A stretch of 64,000 nt of DNA from CAYRSS01 sp964426945. Its GTDB lineage: Bacteria > Planctomycetota > Phycisphaerae > UBA1845. This document shows positions 35,405-49,000 of the stretch, piece by piece (within the stretch, counting starts at the first letter, position 1; each line of letters starts with the position of its first letter). The notes beneath the pieces were generated by a model that saw only the letters and a program-made list of their open reading frames with translations, was not told the DNA's origin and did no database searches. The translations under genes and the position numbers were made by a program. Location of the stretch: assembly GCA_964426945.1 (NCBI GenBank), contig CAYRSS010000005.1, positions 62,001 through 126,000 of the forward strand, read 5' to 3'.

Positions 35405-35848
35405 CTACAGCGATTCGTTGGTGGCATCGCCATCGTTCGCCCGGAACGTGGCCACGCCGCTGCTTACCGTGTACAGCCACGCCGTGGCCGTGCCGTCCGA
35501 CGCACCGATCGTGTTCGTACCGGTGTACGGGTTGTTGGGCATGCTCTGCAGGTACGGACCGAGCGTCCCGTTGGTCGTGCTGCCGGCGGCCGTCGTCTTC
35601 TGCGTCATCTGCGACGCGAAGGTCGTGCTGTCGGTCGGGTAGCTGCCGTTGTGCTGAAGCTTGTACAGCTCGAGCTGCGCCCGGATCGTCGCCAGGTTCG
35701 CCACCAGCGCGCTACGCTTGGCGTCACCCGATGCATCCGAGAACTGCGGGATGACGATCGCGCCGAGGATCCCCAGAATCACCACGACGATGAGAACTTC
35801 CACCAGCGTGAACGCGCGCGACTTCTTCATGGGTTCTTGTACTGCCAT
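35405..35848 (-). CDS. Type IV pilin / type II pseudopilin (GspG-like)
   Basis: 147 residues. Short basic leader then 'RAFTLVEVLIVVVILGILGA', the class III prepilin signal, with F13 at +1 and E17 at +5. The residue before the cleavage site is Ala12, not the usual Gly. The mature part has the N-terminal helix ('LATIRAQLELYKLQHNGSYP') and a GspG-like 'PYLQSMPNNPYTGTNTI' loop, suggesting the major (pseudo)pilin. First gene of the pilus operon. ATG chosen at 'MAVQEP', with GGGAG 12 bases upstream; 'MKKSRAF' six codons later is possible. Confidence 0.92.
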   Translation of the reverse strand: MAVQEPMKKSRAFTLVEVLIVVVILGILGAIVIPQFSDASGDAKRSALVANLATIRAQLELYKLQHNGSYPTDSTTFASQMTQKTTAAGSTTNGTLGPYLQSMPNNPYTGTNTIGASDGTATAWLYTVSSGVATFRANDGDATNESL

Positions 35849-36192
35849 GGACTTTCTGCACTCCCTGTGTACGCCCCGACTACTGCTTGCGTACGCCCGG
35901 CCGCAGGGGCGAACCGGACCCCCGACTGCGCGCCGCGTGGGCCGTCGGCCATGCGGCGCGCTGGTCGAACTCGTCGCCCGATCCTCCCGGCGCGGCGTGT
36001 TGTCGCGCCGGTGAGACACCAGCAACGACCTTGGTATCGGTGCCGTGGGCAGCCGGGTTGAGGCGGTAAAGCAATGCTTGCCCCTCGAGACTAGGGTGTT
36101 TTACTTGCCGCTATGCGGACGCGCGCGGGCTCGGATGATCGGACGGGATCGGCCGTTATCGGGCCAGGGATTGGAGGACGGCCGGCCCCGCG
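35849..36192 (-). other. Leader/promoter region of the pilus operon
   Basis: About 340 bases between the upstream membrane-protein stop and the pilin start, large enough for promoter and leader control. Visible: two GGCAAG copies 24 bases apart, a near-palindrome AAGCATTGCTT, and a weak -24/-12-like site. No clear -35/-10 pair, no riboswitch I could match, and no credible small gene. Confidence 0.4.
36070..36085 (-). promoter_or_regulatory. Possible sigma54-type (-24/-12) site upstream of the pilin gene
   Basis: AGGGGC-N5-TTGCT has the invariant GG-N10-GC spacing but misses part of the TGGCAC half. Pilin genes are often sigma54-dependent. No RpoN or activator gene is in the window. Confidence 0.2.
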
Positions 36193-37677
36193 CTAGGCAG
36201 GGACCAGCAGCGTCGTTGCGGCGAGGAGGCCGAAGACGAGGGCGAGCCGCCGTCGCCGCGTGGCGGCGCTCTGGTGTGGCTCGCGGAAAATCAGCGCTGC
36301 GCCGAGAATCAGCAGCGCCAGCGCGCCCGCTGCACTCGTCGCCAGCGGGCCGATCACCCAACGAGAGAGCGGCACTCCGGCCCCGGCCGCGACGAGCCCA
36401 CCGACAACCAGCCGAGCATAAAGCCGACCCCACGTCGATGGCCGGACAGCGGTGCGATGCAGCGCCATGACTTGCCCGGTCGCGCACGCGAGCCCGACAC
36501 CCGCCAGCCCGAGCCCCATGAGCGCCGATCCCGCCAGGCCAATCGCCCCGCCGCGCTCGTGCATCAGCACCGCCACAGCCACGATCCCGCCAGCCCCCGC
36601 GCAGCACAGCCCGAAGTCCGCCAGGTCACGGACCTTCTCAGGGCGCCGCCATCCGGCGACGCACCAGCCCAGCCCAGCCAGGAGCACTCCGCACGCCACG
36701 GCGGTCACGCGCTGCGGGGTGCCGGCCTCGGCGATCCACCCTGCCAGCGTCCACGCCGCGCACGCACCCGCGACCACGATTCCCGCGCGAAGCATCCGAG
36801 GCCGCCGATCACTCACCGTCGGCAGGCGCACATCGGAGACAGACTCTGCCACATGACCGACCGCGATGGAAGGCGGCATGCGCCATACGGCGACCACCGC
36901 CAGCGCCAGAGCAGGCAGCGCCGCGGCCATCATCGCGGCCTCGGGCCGGCCCAGTTGGGCGGCAAGCGCCCACGCGGCCAGAACCCCTGCGCCGCCGCCG
37001 ATCAGCGCCGCGCCGGGTGCCGAAGGTACCGCGTCCTCGGACCCGGGCGACCAGGACTGAACGCGAACCAGCGCCATACCCAGCAACCCGATCGGCGCCA
37101 GCCCGCAGCAGAACCCCAGCGTCAGTTGGAGCGCAATCTCCGACGGCGTGTGCCAGAGGAAGTGAACGTGCATGAACCGGTATGCATCGGCCGCACGCGC
37201 GCACAGGAAGGGCAGCGTCGCCGTCGTCAGTCCGCCAATCAGAGCCGCGGCGGCCATCACGCCCGACTGGATATGCGGGTTACTCCGAAGACCGCCGCGC
37301 GACAGACCGCCGATCCCCATACCCCGCGCACGCCCGACGAGCCACGCGGCAAGTGTTCCCGGTGCAGCGAGGCCCGTCGCCAGGGCCAGCAGCAGGCCCG
37401 CCGCCGCCGGGCGCAGGCCGCCGTCGAAGTCGCTCGCCAGCCGTACCGCAGCCGCTGTCATGGCGAGCCCGAGGCAGACCCCCAGCGCCCCGGCAGCCAC
37501 GGCCCCCGACCCGCCCGCCTGCGCGGAACTGCGGAGGATGGTTGCGGCGGTCGGCGCGTGGTCCTGAGCGGCAATGACGTCACGAAGTCCGCCGACTGAA
37601 CCCGGCACGGCGGACCGTTCTTCACGCCGGGCGTGTCGCCCGCGAGTGCCGATCCGTCGGGCGGTGGAATGGGACAT
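36193..37677 (-). CDS. Polytopic membrane protein, unknown function
   Basis: 494 residues with about 12 hydrophobic segments (for example 'GVCLGLAMTAAAVRLA', 'IALQLTLGFCCGLAPIGLLG', 'ALALLILGAALIF') and short loops rich in Ala/Gly/Arg, giving an MFS-like outline without a diagnostic motif. A basic, soluble N-terminus of about 50 residues precedes the first helix. ATG with GGGAAGG upstream. Lies 67 bases after birA on the same strand, probably in one transcript with it and the glycosyltransferase. Confidence 0.78.
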   Translation of the reverse strand: MSHSTARRIGTRGRHARREERSAVPGSVGGLRDVIAAQDHAPTAATILRSSAQAGGSGAVAAGALGVCLGLAMTAAAVRLASDFDGGLRPAAAGLLLALATGLAAPGTLAAWLVGRARGMGIGGLSRGGLRSNPHIQSGVMAAAALIGGLTTATLPFLCARAADAYRFMHVHFLWHTPSEIALQLTLGFCCGLAPIGLLGMALVRVQSWSPGSEDAVPSAPGAALIGGGAGVLAAWALAAQLGRPEAAMMAAALPALALAVVAVWRMPPSIAVGHVAESVSDVRLPTVSDRRPRMLRAGIVVAGACAAWTLAGWIAEAGTPQRVTAVACGVLLAGLGWCVAGWRRPEKVRDLADFGLCCAGAGGIVAVAVLMHERGGAIGLAGSALMGLGLAGVGLACATGQVMALHRTAVRPSTWGRLYARLVVGGLVAAGAGVPLSRWVIGPLATSAAGALALLILGAALIFREPHQSAATRRRRLALVFGLLAATTLLVPA

Positions 37678-37744
37678 GAGGTGGCCTTCCCTGGAGGTCC
37701 GACGGCCGCGGCCTTATGCGCAGCCCCCATCCGTGGGCATCAAT

Positions 37745-38578
37745 CTACGGCAGCGGGCCCGTGTCGTGGCTGGTATCGAACACACTGAATGCCCGCACGC
37801 CGCCGCCATCGAGTTGTACCACGAGCGACGCCGTGGGGTCCAGATCGACCACCGTACCGGAGAAGGTCTCCCCGTCGCGACGCAGCGAGACCCGCGATCC
37901 GATCATCGCGGTTCGCGACATCCACCGCTGCCGCAAGCCATCCAGATCGCATGGCTGCGGCGAAGCCAGCAAGCAATCCAGCCCGGTCAGCACGGCTGCA
38001 ACCAGCGCGCTGCGATCGACGGGCCGCGTCCCGGCGAGGTCCAGCGAGGTCGCGACCGGAGACAGGTCGCCATCGAAGTGGCCCGCATGCTGCAGGCAGT
38101 TGATGCCGATCCCGATGACCCACGCCCGCCCGGACCCCAACGGCCTCGATTCGACGAGCACCCCGCCAAGCTTCCGTCCGTCGTACAGGAGGTCGTTGGG
38201 CCACTTCAGCGTCACTCGAACGCCGACTACGGCCTCAATCGCCTCCGCGGCCGCGACGCACGGGGCCAGCGCGAGCTGTGCCGCGGAGAGTTTCCGGCCG
38301 TCATCGACAAGCAACACACTGCACAGCACGCTCGCCCCGCGGGCGTCGCGCCACGGCCGCCCGAGCCGCCCCCGTCCGCCGGTCTGGTGCTCCGCGAGGA
38401 CCACCAACCCGTCGGCGTCGGGCGAACACGCCTCGGCCCACGCGACATCGTTCGTGCTCGTGACGGTGTCACTATACGCCAGCCGCCGGCCGACGCGCCG
38501 CGGCGCGATCGACCGGCCGATCCGCTCCATGTCCAACGCGCCATGCAGCCTCAACGCCAGACTCCGCTCACCATCCAC
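37745..38578 (-). CDS. birA: Biotin-[acetyl-CoA carboxylase] ligase BirA (no repressor domain)
   Basis: 277 residues. Forms biotinyl-AMP and attaches biotin to carrier-protein lysines. Motifs: 'TVTSTNDVAW', the biotinyl-AMP loop 'GGRGRLGRPW', 'LKWPNDLLYDGRKLGGVLVE' and 'GIGINC'. The N-terminal helix-turn-helix of bifunctional BirA is missing, so it is class I. The C-terminal SH3-like domain is present ('IGSRVSLRRDGETFSGTVVD'). GTG start with GGGAAG upstream; it overlaps the end of the glycosyltransferase gene by 11 bases. Confidence 0.93.
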   Translation of the reverse strand: MDGERSLALRLHGALDMERIGRSIAPRRVGRRLAYSDTVTSTNDVAWAEACSPDADGLVVLAEHQTGGRGRLGRPWRDARGASVLCSVLLVDDGRKLSAAQLALAPCVAAAEAIEAVVGVRVTLKWPNDLLYDGRKLGGVLVESRPLGSGRAWVIGIGINCLQHAGHFDGDLSPVATSLDLAGTRPVDRSALVAAVLTGLDCLLASPQPCDLDGLRQRWMSRTAMIGSRVSLRRDGETFSGTVVDLDPTASLVVQLDGGGVRAFSVFDTSHDTGPLP

Positions 38579-40187
38579 CCACTTCCCGCCGATGCCAGTT
38601 CCAGTAGCCCGGCTCGGTCGGGGCGATCGGGTTCTCGCCACTGGTCAGGACGAACATGATCACTTCCTCGCGCCGATCGTGGAAATCCGCGCCGATCGGC
38701 TGGCCGTAGTGCTCGTCGAGAAACTCCTTCCAGCCGGGAAACGGCGGCTGATCGAAGAGCAGCAGGATGACGCGCGGTCGCGCCGTCTCGAGTTCGGCAA
38801 GCAGCGTGCGCCGGCGCGATTCGACGCCCGGGTAGCCCTCGCTGAGCCCGGTGATCATCGTGTATCGCGAGGCGCAGCGCCGCTGAGCGTAGTAGTACAC
38901 CCCGGTGTCGCTGCCGTAGACGAAGATCGTGTCGTCCGGCTCGGTGACCGCCCGCACCTTCTCACCCATCGCCCGACCCCAGTAGTCCCGCGAGTTGTAA
39001 CGCTTCACGGTGATGCCGAAGGGAGGTTGAGAGAGGTAGTCGCGGTACTGGGTCACGGCCACGAGCACCGCGAGCAGGCCCGCCCCAAAGAGGCGGGCGC
39101 GGTCTGTGGTCGAGCCGGGCCAGGCGAACCCGGCAGCCCCGTCCGTATCAGTCGCCAGGGCGAGCGCCGCAGCCAGGGCCAGCGCCGGCATGAGCAGGTA
39201 GTAGTAGTGCGGCCAGAAATGCGCCGGCAGGCACGCCGCCACGAACGACGCCACCACCAGAAGCAGCCCGGCCGGCGCTGCGCGATCCCGATGCAGCACC
39301 ACGCGCATCACCAGCCAGGCCGTGGCCAGCGCCCCGCCGATCCACAGCGGCAGCGCGCTGTCGAAGGTGAATGGATGCCCCTGCGGAGAGAAGAAAGCGA
39401 TGAACCGTGCGGGCAGGGAGCCGTCGCCCCCGGCGTAGCCCAGGTTGAACAGGAACACGGCGTCGAAGAACTCGTGCCAGCGCGAGGTCGCCGCGAAGTA
39501 GCCGCCCACGGCCAGCCAGATGGCGGCCGGACCAACAGCGAACAGGCCCAGCGTGCGCAGTGCCCCCCGCCCGCGCGGGCCGGCCAGCAAAAGCACCGGC
39601 GCCAGCGCCACCCAGTGCACCGCCAGCACCGTCTTGACCACCGAGCCCAGCCCCAGCGCCACGCCCGCCACCAGCGCCCGCCGCCCGACCGGCCAATCGC
39701 CGCGCGCCGCCGCGTACCACGCGGCCAGCACGAGCGCATTCATGTAGATCTCGCGGTTGCAGCCCTCGCCCGCCGTGCCCGGGTCGGCCGAGGTCAGCGC
39801 GAAGAGCACCGCCGCAATCGCCCCGCACCACGGGCCGCGAAGCCGCCGGCCGATTCCCGCCAGCAGCAGCATCGACGCCAGCGAAAACGCCAGGGCAAGC
39901 AGCCGGAAGACGGTCGGGCTGTCCCCAAACAGGGCCGACGCCCCCGCGAAGAGCACGAAGACCCCCGGCGGCTGGTGGTCCCAGACGTCGGTGTAGAGCC
40001 GATCCCCCGCGAGCAACCGGGCCGCGGTGTAGGCGTAGTTGCACTCGTCCGTCTCGAGCGGCAGCGGGAAGGCGTGCGAGCGCAGCAGAATGAGCAGGAG
40101 CCCGGCGGCCGCCAGCACGATGGCGGGGCCTTGGGGCGTAGTCCGGACGGCGGCGGACGCCGGCAGATTGGAAGGGCTCTGGGACAC
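38568..40187 (-). CDS. GT39/ArnT-like membrane glycosyltransferase
   Basis: 539 residues. About 11 membrane helices. The first periplasmic loop has the acidic motif 'ETDECNYAYTAARLLAGDRL' then 'WDHQPPGVF', typical of GT-C polyprenyl-phosphate-dependent transferases (GT39/PMT-2). A soluble C-terminal domain of about 130 residues follows ('DDTIFVYGSDTGVYYYAQRR'). The acceptor, protein or lipid, is unknown. GTG start; the ribosome-binding site is weak. Confidence 0.85.
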   Translation of the reverse strand: MSQSPSNLPASAAVRTTPQGPAIVLAAAGLLLILLRSHAFPLPLETDECNYAYTAARLLAGDRLYTDVWDHQPPGVFVLFAGASALFGDSPTVFRLLALAFSLASMLLLAGIGRRLRGPWCGAIAAVLFALTSADPGTAGEGCNREIYMNALVLAAWYAAARGDWPVGRRALVAGVALGLGSVVKTVLAVHWVALAPVLLLAGPRGRGALRTLGLFAVGPAAIWLAVGGYFAATSRWHEFFDAVFLFNLGYAGGDGSLPARFIAFFSPQGHPFTFDSALPLWIGGALATAWLVMRVVLHRDRAAPAGLLLVVASFVAACLPAHFWPHYYYLLMPALALAAALALATDTDGAAGFAWPGSTTDRARLFGAGLLAVLVAVTQYRDYLSQPPFGITVKRYNSRDYWGRAMGEKVRAVTEPDDTIFVYGSDTGVYYYAQRRCASRYTMITGLSEGYPGVESRRRTLLAELETARPRVILLLFDQPPFPGWKEFLDEHYGQPIGADFHDRREEVIMFVLTSGENPIAPTEPGYWNWHRREVGGW

Positions 40188-40356
40188 CGAATCAGATCAT
40201 CGGGAGGGCGGCCCGCAAGCCGGCCCGGCCGTCGGGCTCGACCTCAGGTCCGGGCCGGCGACCGGTTCATCCCCGCCGGGCGGGGGACGCCAGAGCCGCG
40301 ACAACGCGGGGTCGCCACCGCTACGAGCCCGGGCCTGCCCCGGGTACAATCGCCGC

Positions 40357-41118
40357 ATGCGGACGTTCTCCCTGCAATCGGGCTCCAACGGCAATTCGAT
40401 CTACGTCGAGGCCCTCGACACGCGAATCCTGATCGACGCAGGCATCAGCGGCGCCTGCGCCCAGCGACGCATGGCCGCCCACGGCCGCAACATCCGCGAC
40501 GTGCAGGCGCTGATTGTCACCCATGACCACAGCGACCACATCAGCGCCGCGGGCACGTTCAACCGCAAGTTCGGCATCCCGATCCACATCACCAGAAAGA
40601 CCCAGCAAGCCTACAGACCGGGCCTCGGCAAGGTCCGCGGCGTGCGACACTTCGTCGCGGGCGAGTCCCTCAGCATCGGGAACCTGACGATCCACACCGT
40701 GCAGACACCGCACGATGCCGCCGATGGCGTGGCGATCATCGTCGAGGCGGAAGGCCGTCGCCTGGGCGTGCTGACCGACCTCGGCAACCCCTTCGCCGGC
40801 CTGCAGGAGTTGCTCGAATCAGTCGACGCGGCCTACCTCGAGAGCAACTACGACCCGATCATGCTCGAACACGGCCCCTATCCGATCGGCCTCAAGGAGC
40901 GCATCCGGGGCGGCGCGGGACACCTCTCGAATCATGAGGCGGCCGAACTGGTGAGACGGTGTCGGCGTAAGCGGCCGAACTGGGTCGCTATCGCGCACCT
41001 CTCCGCCGAGAACAACGAGCCGCACCTCGCCATCGACGCCCACCACCAGGCAGTCGGCCGCGACTACCCGATCCACCACGCCAGCCGGCACGACGTCTCG
41101 CCGGTGTGGGACGTGTAG
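40357..41118 (+). CDS. Metallo-beta-lactamase-fold hydrolase (YycJ/WalJ-like)
   Basis: 253 residues. Zinc-binding 'VTHDHSDH' (H56, H58, D60, H61) after 'ILIDAGISGACAQRRM', then 'TPHDAADGVAIIVE', 'GVLTDLGN', 'LESNYD' and 'AHLSAENNEP'. This matches the YycJ/WalJ group of MBL-fold proteins, linked to DNA processing, probably nucleases. ATG chosen by family match. Divergent from the glycosyltransferase and convergent with secA. Confidence 0.9.
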   Translation: MRTFSLQSGSNGNSIYVEALDTRILIDAGISGACAQRRMAAHGRNIRDVQALIVTHDHSDHISAAGTFNRKFGIPIHITRKTQQAYRPGLGKVRGVRHFVAGESLSIGNLTIHTVQTPHDAADGVAIIVEAEGRRLGVLTDLGNPFAGLQELLESVDAAYLESNYDPIMLEHGPYPIGLKERIRGGAGHLSNHEAAELVRRCRRKRPNWVAIAHLSAENNEPHLAIDAHHQAVGRDYPIHHASRHDVSPVWDV

Positions 41119-41149
41119 GCGGAAACCTGGTCCGCAACCGTTGAGCGTC

Positions 41150-45364
<4,215 letters not shown>

Positions 45365-45579
45365 GTTCAAGACCTCCGGGCGGCCGGCCAATGGGCGCGC
45401 CGCCGGTATTTCGCATTCGGACCGCCGGACCGCGTCGAGTCATGGACGACCCGACCGTCGACCGGTTCGCCGGGCGCTTGATCGCCCGCGCGACAGTATG
45501 AGTGAGAATAGAATCTGGGAATTCGTGGCGAACCGGCCCGGCCGGACGCCTGGCGAAGGTCGAAAGGTCGAACTGGAAG

Positions 45580-45879
45580 CTACGGCCCGTAGAGGCCGCC
45601 AAACCGCGTCAGTGCCACTTCGCGGACGCGAACCACGGCGACGACCGCGGCGACCTCCTGCAGCGGGCAGAGACTGAACGCCGCGACATCGGCAAGTGGA
45701 GAGGTCACCGAGGGGGCCGCGGTCAGATCCTGGGCGACTACCGGCACGACCGCCACGGCGATGTCCGCCTGGGACATGGTCGCCTGCGGGCTGTGCAGGG
45801 CTGAGGCGCCCTCGGCAAGGGCCACGGGCAGGGAAACGAACGCCGCGAGCAGCACGCCGCAGGTGGCCCGTCGGGCCAC
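45580..45879 (-). CDS. Small exported protein, unknown function
   Basis: 99 residues from a GTG preceded by GCGAGG. Signal peptide 'ARRATCGVLLAAFVSLPVAL' with cleavage near 'ALAEGA', then a Val/Ala-rich mature part ('IAVAVVPVVAQDL', 'VAAVVAVVRVREV') that would be strand-forming. A TATAAT 45 bases upstream supports a real gene. No family recognised. It lies 215 bases before secA, and I see nothing in that gap. Confidence 0.5.
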   Translation of the reverse strand: MARRATCGVLLAAFVSLPVALAEGASALHSPQATMSQADIAVAVVPVVAQDLTAAPSVTSPLADVAAFSLCPLQEVAAVVAVVRVREVALTRFGGLYGP

Positions 45880-45924
45880 GGATACCTCGCCGGATTGACG
45901 CTCCGCTGTCCGCATGACGGGGGG

Positions 45925-45930
45925 ATTATA
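45925..45930 (-). promoter_or_regulatory. -10 element for the small exported protein
   Basis: A perfect TATAAT on the minus strand, 45 bases before the GTG. The -35 region (CTTTCT) is poor. Confidence 0.4.
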
Positions 45931-45955
45931 CTCCGGCCGACCCCGAAAGAAAGCA

Positions 45956-45988
45956 GCCCCGGTCGATCCCAATGGAATCGACCGGGGC
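45956..45988 (-). terminator. Rho-independent terminator of the giant PKD protease gene
   Basis: A perfect 12-base stem (GCCCCGGTCGAT and its complement) with a nine-base loop, followed on the minus strand by TGCTTTCTTTC, 31 bases past the stop codon. Confidence 0.75.
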
Positions 45989-46019
45989 GGTTAGAACCCT
46001 TGGGCTTTTCGGCGTTGGC

Positions 46020-49000
46020 CTACAGGCGGCGACGACGCAGACCGGCCTTCAGGGCCGTCAGGCCGGTGAGCGAGCCGAGCAGGCTGATGATCATGCCCAG
46101 GCCGCACATCCCGCCACCCGCGCCACAGCCCGTGTCAGGCTGCGGAATCGGCTGGCCCTCGCCGTTGTCGTTGCCGTTGGCGTTGCCGTTGTCGATCGTC
46201 TGGCGGGCCGTGACGACCACCTGCTCCTCGCCGGACCGACCCACGCCGCCCTTGCCGTCTTCGACGACGAGCTCGACGGTGTAGGTACCGGCCTCTTCGA
46301 AGAGCTGGGTCACTTCGGCGCCTTCGCGCTCGGAGAACATCTCACCGTCAACCTTGAACTCCCACTTGTAGGAGAGCTGGTCGCCGTCCGGATCGAACGA
46401 GGTCGACCCGTTGAAGACCAGGTTGACCGGCGCGGTGCCCGTGCGCGGGCCGGCGGTGATGAATGCGAACGGCACGTTGTTGCCCGCCGCATCCGACACC
46501 AGCACCTGCCGCGTGGCACTCGTCGAGGCGTTCTCCGCGTCGCGGACCGTGAGGCGAACCTGGTAGGCCCCCGGCGTGTCGTACACGTGCTCGATGCGGA
46601 CGCCGGTGTCGGTCTTGCCGTCACCGAGCGACCACGAGTACGTGAGCTCCCCGCCCTCGGCATCGCTCGACGCCGAAGCGTCGAAGGAGAACCGCGTCGT
46701 ACCGGCCACGCCACGATCCGGATTCACCACGAACGCGGCCGTCGGGGCCGTGTTCTCGGTTTCTGGACCGGTGCCACCCTCCTCGGTGATCACGATCGAG
46801 CGGGTGCGCGAGGCCGTGTTCGGCGGAGTCGCGTTGTCCACGACAGTCAGCCGGATGTTGTACGTCCCAGCGATCTCGAACTTGTGCTCGACGATCTTGC
46901 CGGTGCCCGTGGTGCCGTCGCCGAAGTCCCAGTTGTACGCGGTCAGCGAACCGCTGGCCGGGTTGTCACGCGACAGGCTCGCGTCGAGCACGATCGTCTC
47001 GTTCACCTCGCCCTGCGTCGGCGTGATGGTGAAGTCTGCGAACGGCACCGACTCGGCCGGCGTCGGCTTGCTCACCGTGACCGTCACACCCGGCCACATG
47101 GCCGTGGCGCCGCGGGCATCCGTCAGCAGGGCCGTCACCTGGTACGAGCGGCTCGTTTCGTTCGCCGGCAGCGTGAAGGTGTGCGGCACGGCGCCGTTGA
47201 CGGCCGGCGGTTTGCCGGTCCGCGGGTACGTTTCGTTCGGCGAGCCGTCACCCCACATCCACGTCACCGAGATCGCGTCACCGTCCGCGTCGAACGAGTT
47301 GATCGCGTTGAACGTCACGGTATGCGGCGTCGAGCCGGTCGGCGAGGTGAAGAAGATGTTCGGCACCGGACGCGTGTTGCCCACCAGGATCTGGAGGGTG
47401 TCCGTGTCCGTCTTGCCGCCCTCGTCCTCGACCGTCAGCACGACGTTGAACGCCCCGTCGGTGTTGTAGAAGTGGGACGTCTCGACCAGGTCGCCGGGGA
47501 TGCCGGTGCCGGCCGTCTGGCCGTCGCCGAAGTCCCAACGGTAGATGAGACCTGCGGTGCCCGACTCGAGATCGCTCGACTGGGCCGCGCTGAAGTTGAC
47601 CGTCAGCGGACGCGGACCGCTTGTCGGCGTCGCCACAACCTTCGCCGTCGGCGAGTTGTTCGTCACGTCGATGTCGACGAACGACTCGTGGAACAGGCCG
47701 TTGATCGGGTTGGTCACCCGCAGCACGACCGTGAACGGCCGGCTCTCATTGAAGGTGTGAACCACCACGTCGCCGGTCGCCGTCGTGCCGTCGTCGAACG
47801 TCCAGAAGTAATCCAGCGGCAGGCCGTCCGGTTCGATCGAGGCGCGGCCGTCGAAGGTCACCGTCAGCGGGGCGAGCCCCGAAAGCGGGGTGGCGCTGAT
47901 GATGGCCGTCGGGCCCTCCTTGATCTCGCCCTCGATCACGGTCACGCCCTGGCTCACCGCCGTGGCGCCCGTGGTCACGAAGGTGAACGAGTCGCCCATC
48001 GCGAACGGCACGGATCCGATGTTGACCTTGAAGGTGACCGGGCTCGTGTTCTGGCGCCGCGTGTAGTCGGAAGCCACGAACGTCGCGTCGCCCGGACAGG
48101 TGGTCGCATCCGTCGGATAGGTGAACGAAGTCGCCCCCGCCGGGATGCAGAACGTCGTCGGCAGCGACGTCGCAGGCACACTGGCCGGCACGTCCTCGGT
48201 GATCGAACTCGTCACCACCCACTTGCGGCCGTCGGCCGACTTGCAGGTCGCCGTCCAGGCCTCCGAGCGCGAGCGGCCCGGTCGCACAAGGCTCCACGCC
48301 TGGACGTCCCAGTTGTCGAGCGGACCGTTCACCAGCGGCGAATTCGCGGCGCCCTGGGTGAGTTCGAGCGTCCGGCCGTTGCCCGGAAGGCTCACGACCG
48401 TACGCAGGATCGGAATCCGCGTGTCAAAGCCGCTGACCATCAGCTGGTCGCCGGCCTGGATACCCGCGGCCACGAAGTCCACGTTGGGCCGAGCCTTGAA
48501 GCTGTTGTACCGCGTGACCGAGGCCGCCACACCGGCCGAGTCGACCACCACGTCGTAGCAGTTGAAGTCGAACGAGGTCGGCGGATTGAAGCACTCCGGA
48601 ATCTCGCCGTTGCCGCACTGGCGCGGGCGGAGAATCTGGTACTCGCTGATCGTGTGCGTAGTGGCGCCGTCGCTGCGCGGGTCATCCCCGCCGACGATCG
48701 CGAGTCGCTGACCGTCGATCCGCCACAGGTCGTACAGCTCGCAGTCGCCCGTCTCGACACCCGAACCGGCGATGATCCGGAGGCGGTCGCCCTGGTCGAT
48801 CGCCCGGGCCGGCATGCCGACCGCGGTCGAAAAGTCTGCGGCTGCATCGGTTAACACCAGCTCAGACACCTCGCCGTCGAGACCGCTGTTCAGCAGCCGC
48901 GTGCTGGCGACCGTAACATCCGACACGGTGCCGTTGCCGCGGTTGTTGCGGTTCTTGCGCGGTGGGGTGTTGGACAACTCGTCACCGTCCGCGCCGGGGC

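Noticed and set aside
35849..36192. Possible cyclic-di-GMP riboswitch upstream of the pilin gene
   Set aside because: I looked for the GEMM core and found only scattered similarity (GCAAG, ACCG). The conserved internal loop is missing.
46150..46205. Simple repeat of GTTGCC units
   Set aside because: It encodes the Asn/Gly linker of the giant protease and is explained by coding.
45972..48854. 960-codon plus-strand open frame
   Set aside because: Antisense of the PKD domains of the giant protease; no signal peptide, motif or ribosome-binding site.
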